DNA of 64,000 nucleotides from Odoribacter sp. AF15-53 (GTDB lineage: Bacteria; Bacteroidota; Bacteroidia; Bacteroidales; Marinifilaceae): the NCBI RefSeq assembly GCF_003479425.1, contig NZ_QUHC01000002.1, positions 507,033 to 571,032 of the forward strand, written 5' to 3'. The notes under the pieces were generated by a model, which was not told the origin of the DNA, made no database searches, and saw only the letters and a program-made list of their open reading frames with translations. Positions 19,434 to 28,800 of the stretch are shown one piece after another. Positions within the stretch are counted from its first letter, which is position 1; every line of letters begins with the position of its first letter. A program made the translations under genes and the position numbers.

Positions 19434-20202
19434 ACTGGCAAAGTTTGCCGAAATGAAAATATTGACAAACGTTTTTCAACCCACCCACGAGGAGGTATTC
19501 CGCACGGATTACAAGCTCAAAGGGAAATGGGGAGAACAGGTTTTCGGCAACCATCACCCGATCGTTCTAGAGGTAGGATGTGGAAAAGGCGAGTACTCCG
19601 TGGGCCTGGGAGAACTCTACCCGGAAAAGAACTTTATCGGGCTTGACATCAAAGGTGCCCGTATGTGGACAGGTGCAAAAGCGGCCTTGGAAAAAGGAAT
19701 GCAAAACGTGATATTCCTACGCACTCATGCCGAGGTATTGGAGTCGATTTTCGCTCCCGGAGAGATTTCCGAGATTTGGATCACGTTCCCCGACCCGCAA
19801 ATGGCAAAAGCCCGCAAACGCCTCACGGGAACCCGCTTCCTTTCCCTCTACAAAAAATTAATGAAAGAGAACGGGCTTATTCACTTGAAAACGGACAGTC
19901 CTTTTCTTTACCAATACACGGCCGAGTTGATTAAACGAAACCAACTCCCGGTAAATGTAAACACGGACGATCTTTACGGTTCGGGAATAGAAGACAAGAT
20001 TCTAGGTATCAAAACATTCTACGAACAACAATGGTTGTCCCGCGGAAAAACGATCAAGTACCTGCAATTTTCCCTTGCCGGATCAGACCAACTCGTAGAA
20101 CCCGACATCGACATCGAGAAGGATGATTATCACAGCGAAGCACGTTTCATGGCGAAACAATTGAAAATTGAAAATGAAAAGCGGCATGGACTTGAACGAT
20201 AA
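19420..20202 (+). CDS. trmB: tRNA (guanosine(46)-N7)-methyltransferase
   Basis: Methylates G46 in the variable loop of tRNA using S-adenosylmethionine; 260 aa. The SAM site reads VLEVGCGKGEYSVGL, followed by FIGLDIKGARMW; the catalytic segment IWITFPDPQMAKARKRL departs from the common FPDPWPKKRH but keeps the fold. The last codons, from KQLKIENEK onward, are written by an interspersed 18-nt repeat at 20157-20174, so the C-terminal tail is unlikely to be conserved. It overlaps gldH upstream and mnmA downstream. Confidence 0.94.
   Translation: MAKNKLAKFAEMKILTNVFQPTHEEVFRTDYKLKGKWGEQVFGNHHPIVLEVGCGKGEYSVGLGELYPEKNFIGLDIKGARMWTGAKAALEKGMQNVIFLRTHAEVLESIFAPGEISEIWITFPDPQMAKARKRLTGTRFLSLYKKLMKENGLIHLKTDSPFLYQYTAELIKRNQLPVNVNTDDLYGSGIEDKILGIKTFYEQQWLSRGKTIKYLQFSLAGSDQLVEPDIDIEKDDYHSEARFMAKQLKIENEKRHGLER
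20157..20174 (+). repeat. 18-nt interspersed repeat at 3' end of trmB
   Basis: ACAATTGAAAATTGAAAA is identical to 60848-60865, where it supplies the end of the macB-type ATPase gene. Here it encodes part of the TrmB tail and ends on the A of the mnmA ATG. Confidence 0.85.
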
Positions 20203-21328
20203 GGAACAACTTGCAACTTGCAAACCTGTAACCTGTAACTCGCCGAAGGCGAATCCCCGGGTATTAATGGCCATGAGCGGTGGCATCGACAGTACGGTAG
20301 CAGCCATGTTACTACAAGATCAGGGGTACGAATTGGTTGGGGTCACTTACCGGGTGTATGACCAGATCTCGCAGGCCTGCATGGAGAAAGAGAAGGGATG
20401 TTGCAGCGTGAACGCCATTTTCGAGGCAAAGCACATGGCCCAACAAATGGGATTCGAACACCATATCCTTGATATACGCCAAGATTTTAAAGATTTAGTG
20501 ATTCGGAATTTCATCGACGAATACTTGCAAGGACACACGCCCAATCCTTGTGTACTTTGCAATTCCACCATCAAATGGGGAAAATTGATCGAAATGGCAG
20601 ACGAACTGGGATGTGATTACATCGCCACCGGGCATTACGCCCGTATCGGTCAACAAGACGGACGCTATTTCTTGCGCAAGGGAGTAGACGAGACCAAAGA
20701 CCAGACTTATTTCCTGTGGACTTTAACACAAGAAAACTTGGCCCGGACCCTATTCCCCCTGGGAGAATTGACAAAAAACGAAGTCAGGCAAATCGCCCTC
20801 GCCAAAGGGCACGAGAAGTTATCCAAGAAAACCGAAAGTCAGGAAATATGTTTTATCCCCGATAACGACTATCGTACCTTCTTAGCCGAAAACGTGGAGA
20901 ATTTCGCCACGACATACGGTCCCGGTCTATTCGTCGACACATCCGGCAAGCGCTTGGGCGAACACCGGGGTTTTCCGAATTACACGATCGGGCAACGCAA
21001 AGGATTAGGAATTGCCCTCGGACATCCCATGTTCGTGGTAGCCATCGACCCGACAAAGAACGAGGTCGTGCTGGGAACCCGCGAAGAACTGACAGGCTCG
21101 ATGTTCCGGGCAAAAGATATCAACTTAATGAAATACGCCACCCTACCCGACGGCTTCGAAGTTAACGCCAAAATCCGTTATCGTAACCGGGGTGCGCAAG
21201 CCTCCGTCTATCACGAAGGCGACCTGTTGCGAGTAGAATTCCACGAGGGCATGGATTCAATCACCCCGGGCCAAAGTGCCGTTCTTTACGAAGGTTCAGA
21301 TGTTGTAGGAGGAGGAATTATCATTTAG
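20174..21328 (+). CDS. mnmA: tRNA 2-thiouridine(34) synthase
   Basis: Thiolates U34 of Lys, Glu and Gln tRNAs; 384 aa from the ATG at 20174. It has the PP-loop AMSGGIDSTVAAMLL, the catalytic Cys in PCVLCNSTIKWG and the second Cys in SQEICFIPDNDY. The domain proper starts at PRVLMAMSGG. The ~28 residues before that are encoded by a dispersed repeat (20208-20253) read in frame. A start inside ATGGCCATGAGC (20267) would lose the first beta-strand, so the repeat-encoded extension is probably translated. It overlaps trmB by 29 nt. A terminator follows at 21394-21433. Confidence 0.95.
   Translation: MKSGMDLNDKEQLATCKPVTCNSPKANPRVLMAMSGGIDSTVAAMLLQDQGYELVGVTYRVYDQISQACMEKEKGCCSVNAIFEAKHMAQQMGFEHHILDIRQDFKDLVIRNFIDEYLQGHTPNPCVLCNSTIKWGKLIEMADELGCDYIATGHYARIGQQDGRYFLRKGVDETKDQTYFLWTLTQENLARTLFPLGELTKNEVRQIALAKGHEKLSKKTESQEICFIPDNDYRTFLAENVENFATTYGPGLFVDTSGKRLGEHRGFPNYTIGQRKGLGIALGHPMFVVAIDPTKNEVVLGTREELTGSMFRAKDINLMKYATLPDGFEVNAKIRYRNRGAQASVYHEGDLLRVEFHEGMDSITPGQSAVLYEGSDVVGGGIII
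20208..20253 (+). repeat. Dispersed repeat inside mnmA 5' coding region
   Basis: AACTTGCAACTTGCAAACC followed by TGTAACCTGTAACTCGCCG and AAGGCGAA. The same element occurs inverted at 62231-62272 and, in a diverged form, at 62290-62323. Confidence 0.85.
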
Positions 21329-21393
21329 CTTATAGCAACCATATTTTAAATATCACCCTTTTCCCTATCATCATCCGGAAATTTAACAACGTG

Positions 21394-21433
21394 AAAAGGT
21401 GCTACCAATTGCAACATTGGAACACCCTTTTTA
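21394..21433 (+). terminator. Terminator of the nudix-gldH-trmB-mnmA operon
   Basis: Arms AAGGTGCTACCAAT and ATTGGAACACCCTT form an imperfect 14-bp stem around TGCAAC, followed by TTTAT. It lies 65 nt after the mnmA stop. Confidence 0.75.
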
Positions 21434-21441
21434 TATCTTTG
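21434..21441 (+). promoter_or_regulatory. -7 promoter element of 132-aa orphan gene
   Basis: TATCTTTG with a TTG at 21409-21411 spaced by 22 nt. It overlaps the end of the mnmA terminator and gives a 5' UTR of about 75 nt. Confidence 0.55.
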
Positions 21442-21522
21442 TGAAATGCAAACTAATAAAGAAAAATAACCGCATCTATGGTGTAGTTATTGATGCATTA
21501 TCAATAATTAAACAGAAACGCA

Positions 21523-21921
21523 ATGACAAAAGAAGAAGCATATATTTTATTAAGTTTCCATTCTTGTAGAAACAATGATATAGAAAATGAGAAATGGGAA
21601 AATGGATTTCTTGGTTCACTTCGTCCATTTCAAGGGAAACTATATGAGTGTAATTTTATTGAGATAATGGAATGTCTTAAAGTTCTTGCGGATGATTTTA
21701 TGAAGCCAACAATCAATCAAGCCCTATTAAGCGATGTGTATAGCATTATACATTTAGGCAGGAGATGGATTGACAGAGCTGATTTTGTTACACAAGAGCA
21801 GCAAAAGCAAATCATAAAATGGGTTGATATGATACAAGATTGTTTCTACTACCTATTAGAAGGAGATGTTGATACTGCGTTTCTTGAATATGAATATAAA
21901 ATTGATAACAAGGAAAGCTAA
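21523..21921 (+). CDS. AT-rich hypothetical protein
   Basis: 132 aa, not recognised. Acidic, largely alpha-helical, soluble, without signal or membrane segments (YECNFIEIMECLKVLADDF; IIKWVDMIQDCFYYLLEGD). Base composition is visibly more AT-rich than the neighbours on both sides, and it stands alone with its own promoter, which suggests recent acquisition. Small acidic orphans of this kind are often immunity proteins, but no toxin is adjacent, so that remains a guess. Confidence 0.7.
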   Translation: MTKEEAYILLSFHSCRNNDIENEKWENGFLGSLRPFQGKLYECNFIEIMECLKVLADDFMKPTINQALLSDVYSIIHLGRRWIDRADFVTQEQQKQIIKWVDMIQDCFYYLLEGDVDTAFLEYEYKIDNKES

Positions 21922-21982
21922 CCCCTAAACGGTGTTCCTTTCCAACCCATTAGTAACTATTAAAGCATATCCATATTATCAC

Positions 21983-22028
21983 AAAAAAATAAGCCCAGCA
22001 TCCCCTTCAACAAGGATATACCGGGCTT
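21983..22028 (-). terminator. Terminator of ddl
   Basis: On the minus strand an imperfect ~15-bp stem (AAGCCCGGTATATCC against GGGGATGCTGGGCTT) is followed by ATTTTTTT, a classic intrinsic terminator 33 nt past the ddl stop. Confidence 0.9.
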
Positions 22029-22060
22029 ACGCTCCGTATACTTGCGAATAGCGAGGTTGA

Positions 22061-23035
22061 TTATCTACTCAATTTATATTCTATAATCTTTGTCAAAACC
22101 TCCCGAAGCGTTCCCCCCATCGCCCGTACCATCTTCGGCACGAAACTGTTGGAGGTCATTCCCGGCGTGGTATTCACTTCAAGCATGAAAATCTCGTCAT
22201 CCCGCACGATATAATCCACCCGGATAATCCCGTCGCACCGCAGGATATCGTATATCATGGAAGACAACGTCTTGATCCGATTCGTCAACTCGGGAGAAAT
22301 CCGGGCAGGGATAATCTCATCGGACATCTTGGGATCATACTTTGCCTCGAAATCAAAAAACTCTTTCTTCGGGATCACCTCGGCGATCGGCATGGCAAAA
22401 TTCATATCCCCGGCTTTCACCACCCCACAAGTCAATTCCGTACCGTTGATAAACGTCTCGATCAGCACCTCGTGACAAAGGGCAAAAGCCTTCTGAAGAG
22501 CCTCTTCCAGTTGGGCAGCCTCTTTTACCTTTGTCACCCCGAAACTCGATCCCTCGGCATTCGGCTTCACGAAACACGGTAACCCTACCTCTTCGATAAT
22601 CTCGTTCACGTCATATTCCATTCCTCGTATCAGCATCACGGCATTCGCCACGTTCACCCCATAACTCTTCAAGTAAGTATTACATGTGTGCTTGTCAAAA
22701 GTCAACGCGGAAGCCAACACGTTGCATCCCCCGTACGGGACCCCCATCATATCAAGGTATCCCTGCAACAACCCGTTCTCGCCAGGGTTCCCGTGTATTG
22801 TGATGTAAGCGAAATCAAACATGATCTTCTCGCCGTCACGGGTAAAGGAGAAATCATTCTTGTCAACAGGATATTTCTCGTCCCCGATTTCAACATGCCA
22901 ATCCCGTCCTTTCAAAATAAGAAGATATTTATTGTAGCGTGTCTCGTCTACCTGATCGTATATATTTTTTCCTGATTGCATGGACACCCCGTACTCGGAA
23001 GAGTTCCCACCGGCTATAATCGCAACATTTTTCAT
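22061..23035 (-). CDS. ddl: D-alanine--D-alanine ligase
   Basis: Joins two D-Ala with ATP to make the terminal dipeptide of peptidoglycan precursors; 324 aa. ATP-grasp features are present: an N-terminal IIAGGNSSEYGVSMQSG loop, PCFVKPNAEGSSFGV, and the C-terminal FMLEVNTTPGMTSNSFVP with metal-binding Glu and Asn. It is a stand-alone gene with its own terminator. A near-consensus -7 box (TATATTCG, minus strand, 23078-23085) lies upstream. Confidence 0.96.
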   Translation of the reverse strand: MKNVAIIAGGNSSEYGVSMQSGKNIYDQVDETRYNKYLLILKGRDWHVEIGDEKYPVDKNDFSFTRDGEKIMFDFAYITIHGNPGENGLLQGYLDMMGVPYGGCNVLASALTFDKHTCNTYLKSYGVNVANAVMLIRGMEYDVNEIIEEVGLPCFVKPNAEGSSFGVTKVKEAAQLEEALQKAFALCHEVLIETFINGTELTCGVVKAGDMNFAMPIAEVIPKKEFFDFEAKYDPKMSDEIIPARISPELTNRIKTLSSMIYDILRCDGIIRVDYIVRDDEIFMLEVNTTPGMTSNSFVPKMVRAMGGTLREVLTKIIEYKLSR

Positions 23036-23326
23036 TTTCTTGTATTCTACATTAAATATGTCTAAATAACACCTGCGCGAATATAAATAATTACCACCAT
23101 ATTATTTCGCCTCTTCAAAAATATTCACGCCTATATCTCACGGGACAATATCACTCTTCTTGCCTCCCCGAAAAGATGACTCAATCCCATTAATTCCCGA
23201 AATACACCCCTTATTCCGGCCCAACAACAGATCAGTCAAAAAACATCCCTATATTGCCGAAAAGTCAAAAACAAACTCCATTTAGTTTTATTCCCAAATT
23301 TGTTTCTAAATCCCCCTTTTTTGTCC

Positions 23327-23334
23327 TATTTTTG
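23327..23334 (+). promoter_or_regulatory. -7 promoter element of hybrid histidine kinase
   Basis: TATTTTTG, 60 nt before the ATG at 23395. It lies inside the open frame that extends upstream of that ATG, which argues that the extension is not translated. Confidence 0.55.
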
Positions 23335-23394
23335 CCAATACAAGAAGTGTATGAACATGCCAGCATATCGCATGCAGACAAAACAAAGGGACAA

Positions 23395-26121
23395 ATGAAT
23401 GAAAGTGAAGCAATTACCCACGAGGACGACAATTTATCGCCCGAGGAGGAAATATCCCAACTAATAGATAAACAATACCTGTTCACGGAAAGTATATACG
23501 CGCACTTACCGATAGGGATAGAAATCTATGACTCGAAAGGAGTCCTGCGTGCGATAAACGATCACGCCTTGCGCATGTACGGGGTTGATGACCGGAATTC
23601 GGTGATAAACCATGTAAATCTCTACAACAGTCCCTACGTTAATGCAGAATTATTGGGGAAAATACAGCGAGGGGAGGAAATTGCCTTGGAATTTGAATAC
23701 GATTTCGACAAAATAAACAGCAAGGCATACTTCACTACTCACAACCAGAACACCATGATTTACGGAGTCCAGATCGTTGCCATACGCAACAAGAAGGGAA
23801 CCTTGATCGGGCACATATTGCTTGCCAATGACGTGACGAACATGAAAGAAACGGAATTTCGCACGGAAGAAAGCAAGAAAAATCTGGAAATGGCCATGGA
23901 TGCCTCCAACATGTCTTCCTGGGTATATGATGTACATAAAAAAGAACTCAGTCCGTTGTATGGCACCCCGATCGTGAAAGCCCCCATGACACTAGAAACC
24001 TTACTGGAAAACGTACACCCGCAAGACCGTACTCCCTTGCAACAACAGTTCTCACAATTAGTCGATAAAGAAATCCAACTGGGTCAAATCACGATTCGTT
24101 ACTATAACGAACAAGAGCAACAGTACCGTTACTACGAGAGCAGGATGCGCTTATCTTCCGAACATCTGGGAAAATTATTGATCATCGGAACAGAACTGGA
24201 CGTGACGAAAAAAATCCAGATGGCAAAAGAAGCACAGGACTTGATCGCAAAACGAGAACTGGCCATGCGGGTCAGCAACATCGTCCACTGGGATTTTGAC
24301 GTGCGGACTCAAAAATTCAAAGCCTACAATGACCCGATCAACGATTACGTCAGTGACAAACTCGTGACCGTCGAAGAATACATGAACACCATACATCCCG
24401 AAGACCGTTCCGCCTCTTACGATGCCATACAATCTATGCTATCGGGGAGCGATATCACGATTGACTTCACCTGTCGCTTGCAAACGAAACACGATGATTC
24501 ATGGCAATACAATAATATCATCGGCGTTCCTTTCGAGAGGGACGAAGAGGGAAATATCATACGATTCACAGGATTCAGGCAAAATATCTCCAAACTTCAC
24601 AAGTTGAACGAGGAACTTGAGGAAAGAAATTACAAAATGCAACTCACGTTCAAAACAGTCGGGATGTCCTACTGGGATTTTGACGCACCAAACAGACTGT
24701 TTCGGGCATTCAATGACCCGGTAAATGATTTCGATCCGGAAAAAAACATCACTCCCGAAGAATACCTGAACACGGCTCACCCCGATGACCTAGATTGTAT
24801 CCACAAGAATCTGAATCACATGATCGAGGGTACCGATAAAGATTTCAACTTCAAATACCGTTCCAAGACCAAATGGGATAAAGACTGGCAAACATGGCTG
24901 GTTACCGGTATCCAGGTCGAAAGAAACAAAAAAGGACGTGTTATCCGGTATACCGGAATCAAATACAACAACACGGAATGGGAAAATGTCACCCGTGAAC
25001 TGAAAGAGTTAAAAGAGAAAGCGGAACTTTCCGACAAGCTTAAATCAGCCTTTCTGGCCAATATGAGCCACGAAATTCGTACCCCGTTGAACGCGATTGT
25101 CGGTTTCTCAGAACTTATGGCAAGTTGCGATGACCCGGACGAGAAGAACGAGTATCTGGGCATCATTCAATCCAATAATGAATTACTGTTACGCCTGATC
25201 AATGATATTCTCGACCTCTCCAAAATCGAGGCAGGTATCCTCGAACGCAAACGGGAGAAATTCAACATGCCAAAAATTGCCAACGAACTGTATGCCATGA
25301 TTCTACAAAAGATCACCAACCCGGATATCGAGTTCCGATTGGACAACTCCGGTCCGGACTGCTGCGTATTTTTGGATCGAAACCGCTTGAAACAAGTATG
25401 GATGAATTTCCTTACCAACGCGGTAAAATGCACGAAATCAGGATATATAAAAATGGGATATTCTATTGAAAGAGAGGGCATCCGCATATACGTAGAAGAT
25501 TCCGGAGTCGGCATTCCCAAAGAACTACAAAACAGATTATTCGGTCGCTTCCAAAAACTCAATGAATTCGCACAAGGAACGGGACTCGGACTAGCTATTT
25601 CCAAGGCGATCATCGAAGGTGCGGGAGGAGAAATCGGATGTACTTCAGTTCCCGGCTCCGGGTCAACTTTCTGGGCATGGATTCCCTGCGAAATGCACCT
25701 GCACGAAGAGATCGCGGCAACCATACCACAAACCCCGAAACAACAAATATCCCTGAATGGGATCAACGAAAAGGACCTAAAAATTCTACTTGCCGAAGAT
25801 AATGACAGTAACTATTTATTAGTACAACATATTCTCAAAAACTACGACCTCACGCGGGTGTTAACCGGTGCGGATGCCGTCAACAAAATTCGTGACGAGC
25901 ATTTCGACATCGTTCTCATGGACATGAAAATGCCCGTCATGGGAGGATTGGAAGCAACTCGTAAAATTCGGGAATTCGACACGGCAATCCCGATCATCGC
26001 CCTTACGGCTAACGCATTCGATACCGACAAGATCAGCGCAATTGATGCAGGATGTAACGCATTCCTGACCAAACCTTTAAAGAAAAGCGAATTACTAGAA
26101 ATCTTCGCCACGAAATGGTAA
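23395..26121 (+). CDS. Hybrid sensor histidine kinase with several PAS domains
   Basis: 908 aa from the ATG at 23395, preceded by AAAGGGACAA; an upstream extension of 47 codons overlaps the promoter. No transmembrane segment is seen, so it is a cytoplasmic sensor. Order: about four PAS/PAC units (roughly 25-540), HisKA with phospho-acceptor His559 in NMSHEIRTPLNAIVGF, HATPase_c (VEDSGVGIPKEL; GTGLGLAISKAI) and a C-terminal receiver with Asp843 in VLMDMKMPVMGG. PAS units 3 and 4 are clear internal duplicates (HWDFDVRTQKFKAYNDPIND and YWDFDAPNRLFRAFNDPVND). No output regulator is adjacent. Stimulus unknown. Confidence 0.93.
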   Translation: MNESEAITHEDDNLSPEEEISQLIDKQYLFTESIYAHLPIGIEIYDSKGVLRAINDHALRMYGVDDRNSVINHVNLYNSPYVNAELLGKIQRGEEIALEFEYDFDKINSKAYFTTHNQNTMIYGVQIVAIRNKKGTLIGHILLANDVTNMKETEFRTEESKKNLEMAMDASNMSSWVYDVHKKELSPLYGTPIVKAPMTLETLLENVHPQDRTPLQQQFSQLVDKEIQLGQITIRYYNEQEQQYRYYESRMRLSSEHLGKLLIIGTELDVTKKIQMAKEAQDLIAKRELAMRVSNIVHWDFDVRTQKFKAYNDPINDYVSDKLVTVEEYMNTIHPEDRSASYDAIQSMLSGSDITIDFTCRLQTKHDDSWQYNNIIGVPFERDEEGNIIRFTGFRQNISKLHKLNEELEERNYKMQLTFKTVGMSYWDFDAPNRLFRAFNDPVNDFDPEKNITPEEYLNTAHPDDLDCIHKNLNHMIEGTDKDFNFKYRSKTKWDKDWQTWLVTGIQVERNKKGRVIRYTGIKYNNTEWENVTRELKELKEKAELSDKLKSAFLANMSHEIRTPLNAIVGFSELMASCDDPDEKNEYLGIIQSNNELLLRLINDILDLSKIEAGILERKREKFNMPKIANELYAMILQKITNPDIEFRLDNSGPDCCVFLDRNRLKQVWMNFLTNAVKCTKSGYIKMGYSIEREGIRIYVEDSGVGIPKELQNRLFGRFQKLNEFAQGTGLGLAISKAIIEGAGGEIGCTSVPGSGSTFWAWIPCEMHLHEEIAATIPQTPKQQISLNGINEKDLKILLAEDNDSNYLLVQHILKNYDLTRVLTGADAVNKIRDEHFDIVLMDMKMPVMGGLEATRKIREFDTAIPIIALTANAFDTDKISAIDAGCNAFLTKPLKKSELLEIFATKW

Positions 26122-26191
26122 GTAACATGTAAATAAGAGGAGAGTGTTCTCTAAAATACCAAAAAGAGCGTGCAAATTGACGAAACCTTTA

Positions 26192-26199
26192 TATTTTTG
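26192..26199 (+). promoter_or_regulatory. -7 promoter element of MATE gene
   Basis: TATTTTTG, 20 nt before the ATG at 26220. No well-spaced -33 box. Confidence 0.5.
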
Positions 26200-26219
26200 C
26201 AAGCTTAAAAAATGATAAC

Positions 26220-27635
26220 ATGGCAAAAGTAAACGATCTCACGCAAGGAAGTATCAGTCAAGGAATATGGAGCATGGCTATTCCCTTGATTACCGCCTCT
26301 TTCGTCCAAATGGCTTATAGCATGACCGACATGATCTGGCTGGGGCATCTGGGTAGCGAAAGCGTGGCTGCCGTGGGTGTTGCAGGCTTTTTCACGTGGT
26401 TAGGCAACGCTCTTTCGTTTATCAGCAAAGTGGGAGCCGAAGTCACGATCTCGCAATCCCTCGGCGCGCGTGCCGGGAAAAGAGCCCGGGCGTATGCCAA
26501 CCAATCTGCCATGTTGTCATCAATCATCGCTTTGGGATACGCCTGCTTTATTTTCGTGGCCGCCCCCATGCTAGTCGGGTTATTCCACCTTGAAGACAAA
26601 ATATCGGAATTAGCCGTCATGTACATGCGTCTGATCACCCCCGGACTGTTCTTCACATTCAACAACAATACGTACAGCGGGCTATACAACGGACAGGGCA
26701 ACAGCAAAACGCCCCTAAAGATCGTGGCTACCGGACTTGTGTTTAACATCATCCTCGACCCGTTACTGATATATGGTTACAGTTTCGTTCCAGCCATGGG
26801 AAGCGCGGGAGCTGCTATCGCCACCACGTTTTCCCAACTTGTCGTATTCACGATTTTCATTTGGAACCTTTATTTCCGTAATTCATCCATCGGAAAACTA
26901 TATTTTATCACCCGTCTAAGGACTCGTTTCGTAAAACACATCTGCTCGCTCGGTTTACCCGTGAGCATGCAAAGCGCCCTATTTGCCATGTTCTCGCTAA
27001 CACTGGCAACCGTGGCCGCCCAATGGGGACACATCGGAGTGGCCGTACAAAGCGTGGGGGCACAGATAGAGGCCATTACCTGGATGACGGCAGCCGGATT
27101 CTCGACAGCCCTAGCTGCCTTTACCGGGCAGAACTTCGGGGCTCGCAACCTATCTCGTATCCGCCTGGGATACCACTACACGCTGAAACTCGCCGGGGGT
27201 ATAGCTCTTATCGCTTGTCTAGCCTTCCTCTTCCTCAGCAAAGAGATTTTCAGCGTGTTCATCAACGAACCGCAAACCCTAACCGCCGGAAGCGCATACC
27301 TGAAAATTCTCGCTATTTCACAAATATTCTCGGCTATCGAACAGGTGACCGCCGGGGCCTTTAACGGCTGCGGACGCACCACCCCTCCCGCTATCGTGGG
27401 GATTATCCTCACGGGGGCACGTATCCCGCTGGCCTATTACCTGGTAACCTTCCCGTCACTCGGACTAAACGGAATCTGGTGGAGTATCTCCCTTTCCAGC
27501 GTACTGAAAGGTATCGTGCTGGCTATCTGGTATCAATCTTTCCAGAAACGTCTTCAAAGCGGGCTATACAAACCTGTCGGAATCATTGGAAAAATGCATG
27601 CCGTGGCCAGTCGCCTCTGGCAGCAATTTAATTGA
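26220..27635 (+). CDS. MATE-family multidrug efflux transporter
   Basis: 471 aa with about 12 transmembrane helices in two MatE halves (from SMAIPLITASFVQMAYSMTDMI and SLGLPVSMQSALFAMFSL). It probably exports cationic drugs or metabolites in exchange for Na+ or H+. It resembles the NorM/DinF-type MATE proteins common in Bacteroidales. It has its own promoter and no adjacent regulator. Confidence 0.93.
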   Translation: MAKVNDLTQGSISQGIWSMAIPLITASFVQMAYSMTDMIWLGHLGSESVAAVGVAGFFTWLGNALSFISKVGAEVTISQSLGARAGKRARAYANQSAMLSSIIALGYACFIFVAAPMLVGLFHLEDKISELAVMYMRLITPGLFFTFNNNTYSGLYNGQGNSKTPLKIVATGLVFNIILDPLLIYGYSFVPAMGSAGAAIATTFSQLVVFTIFIWNLYFRNSSIGKLYFITRLRTRFVKHICSLGLPVSMQSALFAMFSLTLATVAAQWGHIGVAVQSVGAQIEAITWMTAAGFSTALAAFTGQNFGARNLSRIRLGYHYTLKLAGGIALIACLAFLFLSKEIFSVFINEPQTLTAGSAYLKILAISQIFSAIEQVTAGAFNGCGRTTPPAIVGIILTGARIPLAYYLVTFPSLGLNGIWWSISLSSVLKGIVLAIWYQSFQKRLQSGLYKPVGIIGKMHAVASRLWQQFN

Positions 27636-27762
27636 AATCTGAAAGCAAAAAACAAGTATCAGTAAAAATCTCTTTCCATTCCCGAAAAAATAATATTGAT
27701 TCATTACAGAATTTTTTCTGTAATTTTTCGGCATAAAGATTGTTGATGTAAAAAATAAGGCT

Positions 27763-27770
27763 TACATTTG
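27763..27770 (+). promoter_or_regulatory. Promoter of mdh
   Basis: TACATTTG (TAnnTTTG) with TTG at 27740-27742, 20-nt spacing. The 5' UTR would be about 60 nt. Confidence 0.65.
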
Positions 27771-27832
27771 ACGGCGTAAAAAAGCAACAAATCGCCTTAA
27801 AAGGAACGTATAACAATAAAAAAATTACAGAA

Positions 27833-28768
27833 ATGAAAGTAACAGTTGTAGGAGCAGGAAACGTTGGTGCTACATGCGCTAATTGCATCGCTGAAAAAGA
27901 CATCGTGAATGAAGTTGTCCTTCTGGACATCAAAGAAGGTGTTGCTGAAGGGAAATCATTGGATATGTGGCAAACCGCCCCGATCAATCTTTATGACACC
28001 CGCATTAAAGGCGTGACCAACGATTACGAAGCTACCAATAATTCAGAAGTTGTGGTAATCACTTCCGGTCTTCCTCGTAAACCGGGTATGAGCCGTGATG
28101 ACTTAATTGCAACAAATGCCGGCATTGTAAAATCAGTAACCGAAAATATTATCAAACATTCTCCGAACGCCAAGATCATCATCGTATCCAACCCGCTCGA
28201 CGTAATGTGCTACTGCGCTTACTTGACCGCCAAGATTGATTCCAGCCGTGTATTCGGTATGGCAGGTATCCTGGATACCGCTCGTTACAGAGCTTTCCTG
28301 GCTGAGGCATTGAATGTTTCCCCGAAAGACATCCAAGCTCTATTATTAGGTGGACACGGAGACACGATGGTTCCGCTTCCAAGATATACCACGGTTTCAG
28401 GTATTCCGGTAACGGACTTGATTGACGAGGCAACTTTACACGCTATCATCGAAAGAACAAAAGTGGGAGGTGGAGAACTCGTTAAATTAATGGGTACTTC
28501 AGCATGGTACGCCCCGGGTGCAGCTGCAGCCCAAATGGTAGAGGCTATCGTATGCAACCACAGAAGAGTATTCCCGGTATGCGCTTTATTGAACGGAGAA
28601 TACGGAATGAACAACATCTATCTGGGAGTTCCGGTAATCTTAGGCAAGAACGGTATCGAGAAAATCATCGAGGTTAAACTTGACAAGGACGAAAAAGAAT
28701 TACTGGCTCAATCAGCAAAAGCTGTAAAATCAGTAATGGACGTACTTGATAACATGAATTTATTTTAA
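27833..28768 (+). CDS. mdh: Malate dehydrogenase
   Basis: Interconverts malate and oxaloacetate with NAD, part of the reductive branch to succinate in anaerobic Bacteroidales; 311 aa. Rossmann motif VVGAGNVGATCA, substrate-binding Arg in GLPRKPGMSRDDL typical of malate rather than lactate dehydrogenases, and catalytic His175 in GGHGDTMVPL. It is monocistronic, with a promoter at 27763 and a strong terminator at 28801-28832. Confidence 0.97.
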   Translation: MKVTVVGAGNVGATCANCIAEKDIVNEVVLLDIKEGVAEGKSLDMWQTAPINLYDTRIKGVTNDYEATNNSEVVVITSGLPRKPGMSRDDLIATNAGIVKSVTENIIKHSPNAKIIIVSNPLDVMCYCAYLTAKIDSSRVFGMAGILDTARYRAFLAEALNVSPKDIQALLLGGHGDTMVPLPRYTTVSGIPVTDLIDEATLHAIIERTKVGGGELVKLMGTSAWYAPGAAAAQMVEAIVCNHRRVFPVCALLNGEYGMNNIYLGVPVILGKNGIEKIIEVKLDKDEKELLAQSAKAVKSVMDVLDNMNLF

Positions 28769-28800
28769 CTAACAATAGTACTTCACGATCATTCTGTTAG

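Noticed and set aside
23254..23394. N-terminal extension of the hybrid kinase
   Set aside because: It overlaps a good -7 box and has no conserved character; the ATG at 23395 follows a purine-rich AAAGGGA.
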